Source: Gracilaria domingensis
Lineage: Eukaryota; Rhodophyta; Florideophyceae; Gracilariales; Gracilariaceae
NCBI GenBank assembly: GCA_022539475.1
Contig: VCMS01000117.1
Span: 62,001-126,000 of the forward strand
Reading direction: 5' to 3'
Length of the DNA: 64,000 nt
Position numbers and translations under genes: made by a program. Shown here piece by piece: positions 1 through 9,893 of this stretch. The number at the start of each line of letters is the position of its first letter. Position 1 is the first letter of the stretch. The notes beneath the pieces are model-generated. The model made no database searches. It saw only the letters and a list, made by a program, of their open reading frames with translations, and was not told the origin of the DNA.

Positions 1-760
1 CTTCTTTCTTTTGAAACCCGAACCTTATGTCCTGGACGTCGTAGCAGACTGTTTTTTCTCAACAGCTTTTGACGCAGGTCAATCAATCACGTGCTACTCC
101 CAAGATTTGGGGATTCAATGCCCCGATGTATGGCTGCAGTACTTGTGTCCATATGCTACGAACGTGCTTTGCGAGTGCTTTAGTCCCCTGCATGCAAGCG
201 GGGATAGAGTGTATACTATAGACATGCAAGGTAATGAGCTGTTTGATCTTCAATAAATTCACAGTGAAGGCAACTTCCTTGTCCTACACCTACGCAGAAG
301 CGCTACTTGCACTTGAACGAAAAAGGGCCCTTCATATGTCTACAAGAAGCTGTTCTTTTTCGGCTACAGCATCACAACTCCGTACAAATACACAACGCTA
401 GCCGTTCGAAACTTGTATTCCAGCAACGACCGTGCACCGATAGAATGTGTACTGTAAATATGCACCATGCAATTGTGTCCAAGACCATCACGGGTAGCCT
501 CATTATAACCCATCATGGAATGCAAAGCCTTCATATGTGAGCAACTTGTTGAGGTGGGAAAGGATGACACTGTTGGGAGGATGGACCATCAGATGGTTAC
601 GCCATGAATGCAGTGTGTGTGTATGTGTGAGTGTGTTTGTTTGCGCATGAATGTGGATTGCGGAAGTTGATGTTTCTAAAATGGGCAGCGAAAGCATGAC
701 TGTGAGCGGCTATAAACAATAGAATAAACGAAGACGACAGGCAAAGAAGCGAGCAAGGCG
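1..760. other. Intergenic, no gene seen
   Basis: Only short ORFs (under 85 codons) with no recognisable motif lie here. A GT-rich microsatellite-like run sits at about 613-650. Nothing else can be supported. Confidence 0.5.
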
Positions 761-1795
761 TCAGCCTTTCAAGGCATTGCGCAAATCATTCTTCCTAGAG
801 CCTCGAATGCGATTATTCTTGAGTCGATTGGCTTCCTTCTCATCAGCATGTCTAGCCCTCATACTGGTGGCGCGCATGTTATTAAAGCGAGCATAGACCT
901 GCGCCACATCCACATCCGGAACAAAGGCCTCGTTGACTCCGCAGGCCGTGAGCACGTCCAAGTAACAGCCAACACCCGTGGAAGGATGTTCCTCACTGAT
1001 GTAATGAACACAGGGTCGCTTCTCATAGCCGCGCAACGTGCTCATGACGACGGCGCCGCACTTGAGGCGCTTGGACGGCACGGGAGTGTTGGCAATGTCG
1101 CGGTTCTGGGCGCGGTACGACACGGTGCTAAACGCATTCCTCATGCCCTGGCGCATGGGCGCGGACAACTTGTTGGAGGCAAACAGCGCGCGCAGCGGCG
1201 ATCGGGTGAAGGCGAACGCCGAGAACAGGTGGGCGTGCGGGTCGCACACAATGGTGGCCGGGCACGGGCTGACTCGCTCGAAGCGCGCCAGGAAGAGGGT
1301 GGCCTGCTCCGGCTGCCACGCGGTGATGAAGCACAGTCTGGCGCCCACCTGCAGCAGCAAGTGGGCGACCTTGCCGTACACGAGCGCGCACAGCTCGACG
1401 GCGTGGCGCGGCACGAAGATGAGCACGGAGAAGCTGCAGTAGCCGGTGTACAGCTTGTCGACGTCGATGACGGAGCCATGCGGCGAGAAGAGCTGCGCGT
1501 GCTGCACGGCGGGCCAGTCGATGGAGGAGGGCGACGGATGCGGCGAGTGCGACGAGGCGTGCGACGAGTGCGAGCGCTGCGACGAGGAGTGGGTGGTGTC
1601 GGTGTCGGGGAACATGTACGAGTCGAAGTCATCCACCAGCGACGACGGCGTGTGCAGCGGCGGCACGGCGGCGTTGAGCGACTGGCCGCGGTAGTCAAAG
1701 TCAAACTCGTACGCGGGCAGCGACGCAAACGCGCCGAACGGCGACGCGGCGAGCACGGGCGGCGAGCCGCGGTCGGCGGCGCTCTGCGCGGACAT
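761..1795 (-). CDS. Peroxiredoxin-like 2 (AhpC/TSA-2 type, thioredoxin fold) protein
   Basis: A 344-residue protein. The first ~110 residues are Ser/Pro/Ala-rich and look disordered, with a Ser/His run near residues 68-90. The middle (about 115-225) reads like the thioredoxin-fold AhpC-TSA_2 domain: a beta strand SVLIFVPRH, a helix ending in LLQVGA, the strand RLCFITA, then CPATIVCDPHAHLFSAF, which matches the family's 'PLYVDPxRxLYxAL' segment. The usual redox CxxC after the first strand is not visible (RHAVELCALVYG), so peroxidase activity is doubtful. The C-terminus (about 300-344) is basic and may bind nucleic acid or target the nucleus. The ATG at 1795 opens into an extremely GC-rich upstream block. 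The family call is by motif reading only; function is unknown. Confidence 0.55.
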   Translation of the reverse strand: MSAQSAADRGSPPVLAASPFGAFASLPAYEFDFDYRGQSLNAAVPPLHTPSSLVDDFDSYMFPDTDTTHSSSQRSHSSHASSHSPHPSPSSIDWPAVQHAQLFSPHGSVIDVDKLYTGYCSFSVLIFVPRHAVELCALVYGKVAHLLLQVGARLCFITAWQPEQATLFLARFERVSPCPATIVCDPHAHLFSAFAFTRSPLRALFASNKLSAPMRQGMRNAFSTVSYRAQNRDIANTPVPSKRLKCGAVVMSTLRGYEKRPCVHYISEEHPSTGVGCYLDVLTACGVNEAFVPDVDVAQVYARFNNMRATSMRARHADEKEANRLKNNRIRGSRKNDLRNALKG

Positions 1796-3427
1796 GGCGG
1801 CACGCAGCGGCGGCCGCGCGCAGCAGCAGCGGCAGCGAGCGGGCAGGGGGAGCGTCGACGCGCGCGGGCGAGCGGGCGGGCGGGCGGGCGGGCGGGCGGG
1901 CGGGCGGGCGGGCGCGGCGGCGGGCGGCGCGCGGGGCGCCTACGCGCAGCGCGGCGCGCGGGCGCGGCGGCTTTGTATCGCGCGCGCGGCGCGCCGAAAC
2001 ATACAAAGGTGGCCGTTGCAAACGGCGGCGGCACGCGCGCCGCGCGCGCGCGCGCTGAATTGCGCGCCGCGCCGCGAGACGTTGGCTGTAAGCGAGTGGC
2101 CGCTGCGCGCAGCCGCGCCGCCCGCGCGCAGTCGCGCGAGCGCGCCGCGCCGCGCCGCGCCGCGCGCCACGCAGCGGCGGCCGCCGCGGCGCGCGCGCGC
2201 GCGGCCGGCGGCCGGCGCACAATTCAGGCGGCGCGGCGCGCAGGCGCGCGCGCGGCTGCGCGCTGGCGCGCCTGCTTGAGTGTACGTCGCCGCGTGCGCG
2301 CGGCTGCTGGAGCAGGCGCACGCGCGCTTTGGATGACAAGCTTTTGCCCTGTAGCAGTTCTTGGTCCGCCTCGATGTTTGGCGCTGCCGCTCTGTAAACT
2401 TGTCCGTTGCAGCTTGGCGGCGAGCCGGTCTTCGTTCATCTTCTGTGCTGGTCCACGACTCGTAGATGCGCGCCTCCAGCGCCGAATATATATAACTTGC
2501 CGCAGAAACGCAGAAACAACGCGCCTGTTTGGCAACGCGCCGACATGTTGTCTGTCACCGACGGCTTGTTTGCGCTCTCGTGTTCGGCGCTCTGCATCAA
2601 TCGCCTGCTACCAGTAGTCGCTCCCTGTTCACTTCCTTCGAGCAAGCGCTGTCTTGCTTCTTCAAGCTCTCTGTCTGGCCCCACACTACACCGTCCACTA
2701 GCAGCTCCCACTCGATCACTCTCAGGTGCCGAACAAAACATCGGGAGGTCCGAATCCCCACCCCTGTTTGTTGTTGTTCCGAGAAACCAATTCCAGATGA
2801 CTAGTCTCGTAACAACTCTTGCTTCTACCACCTGTCCAGTTGCTCATCTCTAGACACACAAGTGCTCACCATGCAGTTTGCTGCCATTACAGCCATCACG
2901 CCTTTTAAACTCCCTTACCACCAACCTTCTATAAGTTACACACCTCATCCTTCTCCGAACATTCGCGGGACCGCTCGCGACTCATGTGTCCGTCGCTTAG
3001 CTCACAGAACAAAGTAGTAGAGAAAGCCAAATCCTCCTGAAACGCTGCTTCATGGCTACCTTTCACAAGCCCCGCTTCCCTCAGAGCCCAATTGGGAAAC
3101 CCACACCACTTTTTGCCGCCCGTTTATCTTTTCTTTATTTCATCCTCTTTACTTTCTAAGCGACCAAACCCATTTCATGGCACTCTCTAAGTCATTCAAA
3201 CACGCCTGTCACGTTAAGAAACAATCCCACGCCATGCAAATCTTTAAACACTTTTCAAACAACTCTCACCGTCCCACTCACTAGCCCACAGTTCCTACCT
3301 TTTTTGCACCCCCCCTCCCTCTGCGTTATCCTTCCTTTCACGCGAAGGTGTGCGCCGGCGGTCTTCCCCAAAAGTATATTCTCCACACTGCTCAGCTTTC
3401 CTTGCAGCAAGCACTGCTCCTCTCTCC
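1796..3427. other. GC-extreme promoter block and AT-richer spacer between divergent genes
   Basis: The left part (about 1796-2340) is almost pure G+C with CG runs, including a tandem GGGC array at about 1868-1914. It gives rise to long Arg/Ala-rich ORFs on both strands that are composition artefacts. Composition drops sharply after 2340. From 2870 to 3427 the sequence is C/T-rich, which fits a 5' leader of the kinase gene that starts at 3428. No gene is supported. Confidence 0.5.
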
Positions 3428-4960
3428 ATGGAAGCAGTCGCAGAAACCCCCCAAGCCCATCGAAGTGGTTGGCTTTCTAAAGAGGGTAAGCGTTTAAAGG
3501 CCAGAAGCAGGCGATACCTAGTTCTCAACAATTCCCAACTCTCTCATCATGTCAAAGAAACCAGCCCCCCAACTTGGAAAATAGCCCTCAACGACATCCA
3601 TGTCACCATAGGAGAACGTCCTCTTCAGTTCATTATCTCAGCCGGTGGAAGAAGCGTTGCTTTCTTTGCAGACGACGTTGAAGACTATCGCGCATGGGTT
3701 TGCGCTTTGAAGTCTTCTCAAAGCGTTGTAGAAGATTTTTATATACTTGGAAAACAGCTCGGAAAAGGTTCTTATGGAGAAGTGTTTCTGGCTACCAACA
3801 GGCTCACGCAAGCACAAGTCGCCGTCAAAATTATCAGAAAGAACCCGGTCAACAGGAAGCAGAAGAAATTCCTTCAGCGGGAGCAGGCTATCATGACCAC
3901 CGTCCACCATGACAATATCGTCAAAACTATCGAGATCTTTGACACTGCCAGCAAGCTTGCAATCGTCAGTGAGTACATGCAGGGCGGCGAACTGTTCGAC
4001 CTCATCATCACCTCTCAATACTTCACAGAGGACGTAAGTTGCCTGCTTCACCAACCTACACAGCACTCATTCACTTTCAAAGAAACGCCACAACCTCCAA
4101 CATATCGCTCTAACCAACAAACATCTTTTTTCCGCAACTCTTTTAGAAAGCTCGTCATATATCCAGACAAATTCTTGAAGGGGTGCGATACTTGCATTCC
4201 CGTAACATTGTGCACCGAGATATCAAACCTGAGAATGTGCTTTGTGCCTCCAAAACGTGGCCCCTGAACGTTAAACTCACGGACTTTGGGCTTTCCAATT
4301 TTCTTGGGGATGGCCATGGGCAGGATGACACCATGCTCTTGTCACATGTGGGCACTTCGTACTACATAGCACCTGAAATTGTCGGGAAAGGAGGCTACGG
4401 CCCGGCGGTCGATATTTGGGCGTCCGGTGTAGTCCTATACGTAAGTTGGTGGCCAAACATTCTCTTGGCAACTTTCCTGCCTCTTAAGATTGCTAATGTA
4501 CCATTATTGTCAGAGATCCTGAATCACTTTACGGTTACTAACAGCTCACATCAAAACTTGTCTGTGATTGATTTGCTTCTGAATACAGATCATGCTGTGC
4601 GGTCGATTTCCGTTCTGGGGCAAAACTGACATTGAATATATGAAGAGTTTGTCTCGTGGGCCTTGCATGGTTGGAGAGGGATGGGATCAGGTCTCGGAAG
4701 AAGGAAAGCAGTTCCTGAAGCAATTGCTTCAGGTTGATCCAAAGAAACGCCTTACTGCTGAGCAAGCACTGAATCATCCCTGGGTTTCACGGGATGCACC
4801 ATCTCTTGACCGTCGACTTTCTAGCATTAGCGGCCTCGCTGTGATTGCTTCCAAGAACAAGCTACGAGTCACCCCTGGTGGTAAATCGTCTAAAGGCAAG
4901 TCAGATGGTCAGAGCGACGGCCCGAATAGTATCAACGGAACAGTTACCTATATTGGCTAA
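3428..4960 (+). CDS. PH-domain Ser/Thr protein kinase (CAMK-like), two introns
   Basis: Three exons, 3428-4033, 4147-4440 and 4589-4960, give a 423-residue kinase. Both introns (113 and 148 bp) begin GTAAGT, end in AG and fall between codons. Residues about 10-100 form a PH domain (SGWLSKEGKRLKARSRRYLVL, ending in the invariant Trp helix EDYRAWVCAL). The kinase domain follows: glycine loop GKGSYGEV (112-119), VAVK lysine at about 134, HRDIKPEN with catalytic Asp 227, DFG at 248-250, and the YIAPE activation segment. The C-terminal tail after about residue 370 is basic and Ser/Gly-rich. PH plus CAMK-type catalytic domain suggests recruitment to phosphoinositide membranes, but substrate and ligand cannot be read. 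The ATG at 3428 is chosen because upstream codons of the open frame look non-coding. Confidence 0.85.
4034..4146 (+). other. Intron 1 of the PH-kinase gene
   Basis: Starts GTAAGT after the codon GAC (Asp of YFTED) and ends TTTTAG before AAA. Removing it restores the subdomain V-VI sequence leading to RYLHSRNIVHRD. Phase 0. Confidence 0.85.
4441..4588 (+). other. Intron 2 of the PH-kinase gene
   Basis: Starts GTAAGT after VVLY and ends ACAG before ATCATGCTG. Removal gives the conserved VVLYIMLCGRFPFWG of subdomain IX-X. Phase 0. Confidence 0.85.
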
Positions 4961-5006
4961 TAACTAAAAAGTATCCGTGGTGCAGTTAATTGTTGATAGC
5001 TCATTG

Positions 5007-6284
5007 TTACAAATTGCGTACAGTTTGATTTCCACAGCCTGGACAATGATGTAATGAGTCGTGTATAAACGAATCACAATCGATACAGAAAATATTGAGA
5101 CAGTTGGGACAAAGCAATCGCAGAGCTTTATCTTTACGCAGCACAGTCTTGCAACCAATGCACCGGGCAGTATCCGTGTTTAACAACTCGGTGACATGTT
5201 CACTGTTCGCATCGTTCGTGGCTCCATTTGATCCCAGAGAATGCGGTTCCCAGTCATCCAGGCTTACAAACCTCGGGACTGGAAACAGGTGGTGGTAGGA
5301 CCTCGCGAGATGTGGACTAGATACCAAAGTCAAACCGCATAGAGCACATTCTGAAGGCATTTCACTTATCCACGCCGAGCAACGCGGACAGTGATATCCA
5401 AAGCGTCCCTTTAAGTTTGGGTTGTTGCAATAGAGTGCTGGTTGTTCCAGACGCTCCAGCATTGGGAAACCCATTCGAATCAATGAGGCGCTAACTTGTC
5501 TATTTGTAGTCGGCGGCGGTATGATATGACCCGCCCAAGAATCTCGGAAATGCTCTTCGTTGCGAGCAATAACATACGTGCCACCTGTATTCTTCGTCAG
5601 ACATCGCAGGATGTGGAGCTCAGCGCCGAGCCCAATCGCAGAGCATCGAATCTTTTCGGAAACCAGAGAGTCGATGGTTTGATGAATATCGCCGGGGTCG
5701 CAAGTAGAAAGAGAGCCGTACGACACAAGGATTTCTTTCATGCCATATGGCGGTACGGATGCCAAATTGTTGACGGCGACGGTGAGCGAGTTTTGAAGAG
5801 AGGGGTTTCCGCCTGGCCCCAATCTGGAGGCCTTCTGCAGCGCTTCGACGTGATGCTTTTCATTGGAAGAGAAAGGCGAAAGCCTGAGAGCCTTGCCATC
5901 TCTGGTCATGACCACGCTGAGCTGCGAGATGGGATTCTGGTCAAAAAACTCCTTGATAAACGATTGAAGCGAGTCGACGACAAGATCTGCTCGTGATGGC
6001 TTGAGATCAGTTGAGCGCAATGACTGGGACATATCAATGATAACGACGCAAAAGCGGATGATTCCTCTCCGCACGCCACTGGGCCCGTCGTCTCGGATCT
6101 TTTTCTTTGCTCTTTGGTGCTCAATTTGGTACGACTTGAGACGGCCTGTTTCTGGGTCCTCTTCGATTTGCTCCCAGGACCGAACCTTGCTCGATTCCCA
6201 GGCATATCCTTCGCCAATTTGCTTTGTGTCGTCATCATCTTTGTCGACGTCGACGAGCATGCGCCCTCGCAACCGAGTGGCCAT
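5007..6284 (-). CDS. SSL1: TFIIH subunit p44 / SSL1
   Basis: About 425 residues when started at MATRLRGR; an ATG 45 bases upstream is in frame but adds non-conserved sequence. p44/SSL1 is part of the TFIIH core and stimulates the XPD helicase in transcription initiation and nucleotide-excision repair. Visible parts are an N-terminal basic stretch, then a von Willebrand A domain with the MIDAS-like strand VVIIDMSQS followed by LVVDSLQSFIKEFF. A C4 zinc site follows (CPRCSAWISEMPSECALC). The C-terminal RING-like C4C4 finger reads CIGCKTVL...LLCPNCLNIFCIDCDSFIH...CPGC. Length and domain order match the family. It is single-exon and convergent with the upstream kinase (46-bp gap). Confidence 0.93.
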   Translation of the reverse strand: MATRLRGRMLVDVDKDDDDTKQIGEGYAWESSKVRSWEQIEEDPETGRLKSYQIEHQRAKKKIRDDGPSGVRRGIIRFCVVIIDMSQSLRSTDLKPSRADLVVDSLQSFIKEFFDQNPISQLSVVMTRDGKALRLSPFSSNEKHHVEALQKASRLGPGGNPSLQNSLTVAVNNLASVPPYGMKEILVSYGSLSTCDPGDIHQTIDSLVSEKIRCSAIGLGAELHILRCLTKNTGGTYVIARNEEHFRDSWAGHIIPPPTTNRQVSASLIRMGFPMLERLEQPALYCNNPNLKGRFGYHCPRCSAWISEMPSECALCGLTLVSSPHLARSYHHLFPVPRFVSLDDWEPHSLGSNGATNDANSEHVTELLNTDTARCIGCKTVLRKDKALRLLCPNCLNIFCIDCDSFIHDSLHHCPGCGNQTVRNL

Positions 6285-6557
6285 GTCGAAGAATTGAGCT
6301 ACGAGAGTTAAAGAGCACGATAGCGGCACTTGACGTAGTATGCGTCGCTGTGAAACAGCTTCTCAAGAAGGTGGACAAGGCACTTTTTTTTTTTTATTCT
6401 TTCATTTGAACAGTTTCGAAATACCCGTAGCTGTACCCTTGTACCGTATCTCTACAGTAGCAGTTGATTGATGCTCCGCGGGTATGGTAAGGTATGTGTA
6501 CACGTCGTCAAAATCAGCAGTGTGATGGCAAGACATGATGGAAGTTCCAACTTGGAA

Positions 6558-7319
6558 CTACTTTCTAAGGGTGAGATCAATGTGATAGACTCCATGCGGG
6601 GTGTCAACTCTCTTCAGCTGAGCGACGTAATCGGCGGCGTTTTTGATGGATTCAATCTGGTGGGTGAGATAATGCTCCACAAAATCCTGCATCTGGGGAT
6701 CGTCGGCTTCGCCGGCCACTTTGTGCAGGTCGATGAGCTTGTGGTACACAAACTTCTCCAGCTGCAGGTGCAAGTCCATGGCGTAAATGGCGTCGCTGGT
6801 GCCATCCTCCATGGTGAACTTCATCTCCGGCACGGCAATCGGCTGGAGCTGCACCTGGCCGCCGCGCCGGTTCTGGTACTTGATGAACTGCTCCGCGTGG
6901 TCGCGCTCCTCGGAGCTCTGCTCGTGGAAGTAGTGGGCAAAGCCCGGCAGCGCGACGGTGTCGCGATCAAAGTAGGACCACACGGCCTGGTAGGCGTACA
7001 TGGCGGTGTACTCGACATTGATGTGTCGGTTGACGGCGTCCTCCTGCTTGGCGGTGTAGCCGACGTCGACGCGCGTCTTGACGACGGCGTCCGACTCCGA
7101 CTCCGGCACGAAGACGAGGCCGGCGAGGTTCTCGCCCGCGGTTTTGATGTTGACCTTGCCAAAGTCGATCGACGCGACGTCATCGGCGGCCATGGCCGGC
7201 GCGCGCGCGGCGCGGCGCGCCGGCGCGCCGAACACGGCGGCACGGGCGGAGCCCGGGCGCCGGGCGAACGACGACGACGACGTCGCCGCGAACAGGGACG
7301 GCGAGACGAAGGCAGTCAT
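6558..7319 (-). CDS. Plastid-type ferritin
   Basis: About 253 residues. Ferritin oxidises Fe(II) and stores Fe(III) in a 24-mer shell. The N-terminus MTAFVSPSLFAATSSSSFARR is a plastid transit peptide with an early Phe. It is followed by a plant-type extension (VFVPESESDAVVKTRVDVGY). The four-helix ferritin domain carries the ferroxidase residues: Glu in NVEYTAMYAY, EE and His in EERDHAE, then FIKYQNRRGG, and the late Gln in YLTHQIES. The start at MTAFV is preferred over an in-frame upstream ATG because the extra 57 residues are Arg/Cys-rich and not transit-like. The gene is divergent from a membrane-anchored iron-binding-type protein at 7884, with a strong palindrome between them. Confidence 0.93.
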   Translation of the reverse strand: MTAFVSPSLFAATSSSSFARRPGSARAAVFGAPARRAARAPAMAADDVASIDFGKVNIKTAGENLAGLVFVPESESDAVVKTRVDVGYTAKQEDAVNRHINVEYTAMYAYQAVWSYFDRDTVALPGFAHYFHEQSSEERDHAEQFIKYQNRRGGQVQLQPIAVPEMKFTMEDGTSDAIYAMDLHLQLEKFVYHKLIDLHKVAGEADDPQMQDFVEHYLTHQIESIKNAADYVAQLKRVDTPHGVYHIDLTLRK

Positions 7320-7495
7320 GACGCAGGCGCTGCAGCAAGAGCAAGAAAGAAGCAGCGCCCGGTCGGAGCGGGGGCGGCGGCGGCGATGCGAGATCAAATA
7401 GATATGGCGCGGATGCATGCTTCGGCGCGGCAGCGGCCACGGGCGAGGTGTAACGGGGGTGTAAGTGCTGAAGGGGCGCGAATGTTGCACGCTGC

Positions 7496-7528
7496 CACGT
7501 GTACAGTGTACAGCGCCGCTGGCACGTG
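7496..7528. promoter_or_regulatory. Two CACGTG (G-box) motifs in the shared ferritin promoter
   Basis: CACGTG occurs at 7496-7501 and again at 7523-7528, 27 bp apart, within the intergenic region between the divergent ferritin and iron-binding-type genes. G-boxes are common bHLH/bZIP sites, but in such GC-rich DNA two hits may be chance. Confidence 0.35.
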
Positions 7529-7558
7529 CGCCGCGCGCGACCTAAACGGAACGCGCCG

Positions 7559-7597
7559 CGCCGAAACATTTCGAAATGTTTTCGAAATGTTTCGGCG
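7559..7597. promoter_or_regulatory. 39-bp palindrome in the divergent ferritin / iron-binding protein promoter
   Basis: Two 18-bp arms (7559-7576 and 7580-7597) are exact reverse complements around a 3-bp centre. The arm core is CCGAAACATTTCGAAA, AT-rich in an otherwise GC-saturated region. It lies 240 bp upstream of ferritin and 287 bp upstream of the neighbouring gene, so it could serve both as an operator-like or enhancer dyad. No known factor is recognised. Confidence 0.6.
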
Positions 7598-7883
7598 GCG
7601 CGCGCTCGCCCATCCGATGGCGCCCACGGCGCGCGCGCGCGCGCGCGCCGTGGGGTGCGCGCACCCGCCGCGCCGGCCTCCTGCAAGGCGCGGGGGCGCG
7701 CGCCGCTGCGGCGCGCTTCTTGCAGTATGCCGCGCTCTGCGCGCGCGTCGCTCAATTTGGCATGCATGCGATCTGCCGCAGCTCGCGCGGCGCCGCGCTG
7801 TGCGCGCGCAGAGCGCACCCGCCCCCACAGCCGCCGTGCTTCCGCCGACGCTTGCGCTCCCCGCCGCCGCCCGCCGTCTCAAA

Positions 7884-9893
7884 ATGGCTGCTGCTCTCTG
7901 CTTTGGCGCCGTCGCGCTGCTGTCGTGCCTCGTCTCCTCCGCCTGCGCGCAGTCTCGAGACTCCAACTGTCGTGACCCCGTCAACCCATGCAACCCAAAT
8001 ACCAATTACTTCCCGCAGTCGGAACGAATCGAGGTCGAGTTCGCAAGCACCATTTCGAATGTGTCGTATTCGGACACCTTCGTCGACATCACAGCCACCG
8101 GCGTCAGCACCGCCCACAGTCTGCTCTATCGAATTGTGCGATGTGGTTGCCCGCGCCCGCCAGACTCGGCGCGCCACATTGTGCTCTTCACCAACCCATC
8201 CTCTCTAAGTGTCCATGAGTCTCCGGCCATCGCCCTGCTGCAGGCCCTTGACCCGTCTCTCGAAACTCTTTCCTACATCACCTCTGTGGACTTTGTTTTC
8301 TCGCCTCAAGTCCGTCAAAAAGTTGCGAGCAACGAGGTACAAGAAGCAAAGGAAGGTTTTGGCACCGATTTTGCCGCGCTTCAGGCAGACCCAGACTTAT
8401 CGGCGAGCATCGTCGGCTCGTTTCAGTTCAACGATTTTCGCGAAAACACTCGCGGTATACCATTGCTCGTTGTCCCTGATGCCATTGAGCGGTCACCACT
8501 TGGAAGAGCCGAGTTCATTAAAGTCATTGGTGTCTTCCTGGGCGCAGCCGAACAAGCAAACTCATTGTTTGAGCGTATCGTCACCGAGTATCAGGATGCA
8601 AGCCGCAGAGCTAGTGAAGCCGCGAGACGTCCGTCTGTGCTCCTAAACCGACCGTCCCTCAACTCGACAAGACTCGACTTCCTCACGGAGGCCGATCTTT
8701 CGTTACCCGTTGATGCTATTTACCAGTGGACTCTGCCGCACCGTGACCAGTACATAACCAATTTGCTTGATGATGCAAACGCTGACTACGTGCACGAGAG
8801 AGTGGTAAACGACCGAAACCTTGAATTTCCGTTTTCCACAGTTATCGAAGACTTCAAGTTTGCCCGTTTTCACCTAAACGTCGCAGACTTTCCAGTGATG
8901 CGCGATCGAGATACGTTGGAGGAATATCTGGATGGCCTTATCGAGCCAGATATTCCTGACCCAAGAGCAAAAGACGCCATGGCAACTCTCGCGGCCGTGA
9001 GGTGCGACAATGTATATAACAGAGAAAAACGCGCGTCGCCAGATGGCCGAGCAAATGACTTCTTCGAGTCGGCCATCATTAAGCCGGATGAAGTTTTGAA
9101 GGATTTTGTAGCTATTCTTCACCCTTCCGTGGATTTTGGAGATCGCGAATTGTTCTACATGGGACACTATGCAGCTTCGACAGATGAATATACGAGTGAT
9201 TGTCCATTCAATGATTTTGAAGGACCCCCTCCTAGTTCAATGATATACGTAGATAACGAGTTCTTGGTCACCGAGCGGAGTCGATTTGACATCGAACGTG
9301 CATGGGAGAGCGACATGCAACCAAGGCTGAAAGCTCTTCCCTTCGACGCAGAGTATGACTTTTTGTTTGAGCCCGCGAATCGAGCTGATGAATCGGGGGT
9401 CGTCACTGAAACCAGGTTCATCTTGAGAGCTCTAACAGACCCAGAAAACGAAGCTCAGTTGAAGGGAAATACCGAATTCAGAGAAGCAATAGGATCTGCT
9501 CTCGGCAGAGACGTCGCACAACTGAATGCTGACGGGTCAATAATACCCCTTGACACCGGTCTTAGTTCGGGCGCCATAGCTGCCATTGCTATCGGAAGTA
9601 TCCTCGGCGCCGCCTTACTTGTTCTGTGCATATTCAAACTACTTCAGGGGCAGGAAGGAAAAGAGTTCGAAGATCACGAACTATCGCCAGATCAGTTCTG
9701 GGGCCCACCTGCAGACCACATTGAAAAAGACGTTCAAGCTGAGCAACTGTCACGAGATCAGTTTTCTGGCCCGCCTGCTGAACAAGTTGAGAACGACGTC
9801 GAAGCCCAAGAACTGTCACGAGATCAGTTTGCGGGCCTACCTGCGAATGATGAGCCAGCTGTTGACATGAGCGATAACTCGAAATTCATATAG
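7884..9893 (+). CDS. Membrane-anchored periplasmic-binding-protein-like (TroA/Fe-siderophore type) surface protein
   Basis: A 669-residue single-exon protein. The ATG at 7884 opens an ER signal peptide (MAAALCFGAVALLSCLVSSACA). The extracellular part resembles class III solute-binding proteins of iron/cobalamin ABC importers. It has HIVLFTNPSSLSVHESPAI early, then ALQADPDLSASIVGS, GIPLLVVPDAIERSPLGRAEFIKVIGVFLGAAEQA (shown in parts here), where 'ER/SPLGRAEFIK' is a hallmark. A single membrane helix lies near residues 562-587 (IAAIAIGSILGAALLVLCIF). The ~80-residue cytosolic tail contains three tandem repeats of the type LSxDQFxGPPA. The gene is divergent from ferritin, which supports a role in iron acquisition (inference). 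It may parallel the ferrichrome-binding surface proteins known in diatoms, though ligand specificity is not readable. Confidence 0.7.
   Translation: MAAALCFGAVALLSCLVSSACAQSRDSNCRDPVNPCNPNTNYFPQSERIEVEFASTISNVSYSDTFVDITATGVSTAHSLLYRIVRCGCPRPPDSARHIVLFTNPSSLSVHESPAIALLQALDPSLETLSYITSVDFVFSPQVRQKVASNEVQEAKEGFGTDFAALQADPDLSASIVGSFQFNDFRENTRGIPLLVVPDAIERSPLGRAEFIKVIGVFLGAAEQANSLFERIVTEYQDASRRASEAARRPSVLLNRPSLNSTRLDFLTEADLSLPVDAIYQWTLPHRDQYITNLLDDANADYVHERVVNDRNLEFPFSTVIEDFKFARFHLNVADFPVMRDRDTLEEYLDGLIEPDIPDPRAKDAMATLAAVRCDNVYNREKRASPDGRANDFFESAIIKPDEVLKDFVAILHPSVDFGDRELFYMGHYAASTDEYTSDCPFNDFEGPPPSSMIYVDNEFLVTERSRFDIERAWESDMQPRLKALPFDAEYDFLFEPANRADESGVVTETRFILRALTDPENEAQLKGNTEFREAIGSALGRDVAQLNADGSIIPLDTGLSSGAIAAIAIGSILGAALLVLCIFKLLQGQEGKEFEDHELSPDQFWGPPADHIEKDVQAEQLSRDQFSGPPAEQVENDVEAQELSRDQFAGLPANDEPAVDMSDNSKFI

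Noticed and set aside
1141-2220. Minus-strand 359-codon Arg/Pro-rich ORF
   Set aside because: Out-of-frame shadow of the 761-1795 gene extended through GC-rich promoter DNA.
848-2617. Long Arg/Ala/Gly-rich ORF on the plus strand (589 codons)
   Set aside because: It is the antisense of the peroxiredoxin-like gene plus a GC-saturated intergenic block with GGGC tandem repeats; composition artefact.
6468-7883. Upstream in-frame extension of the iron-binding-type protein
   Set aside because: Covers the antisense of ferritin and a promoter palindrome; the signal peptide at MAAALCFGA marks the real start.
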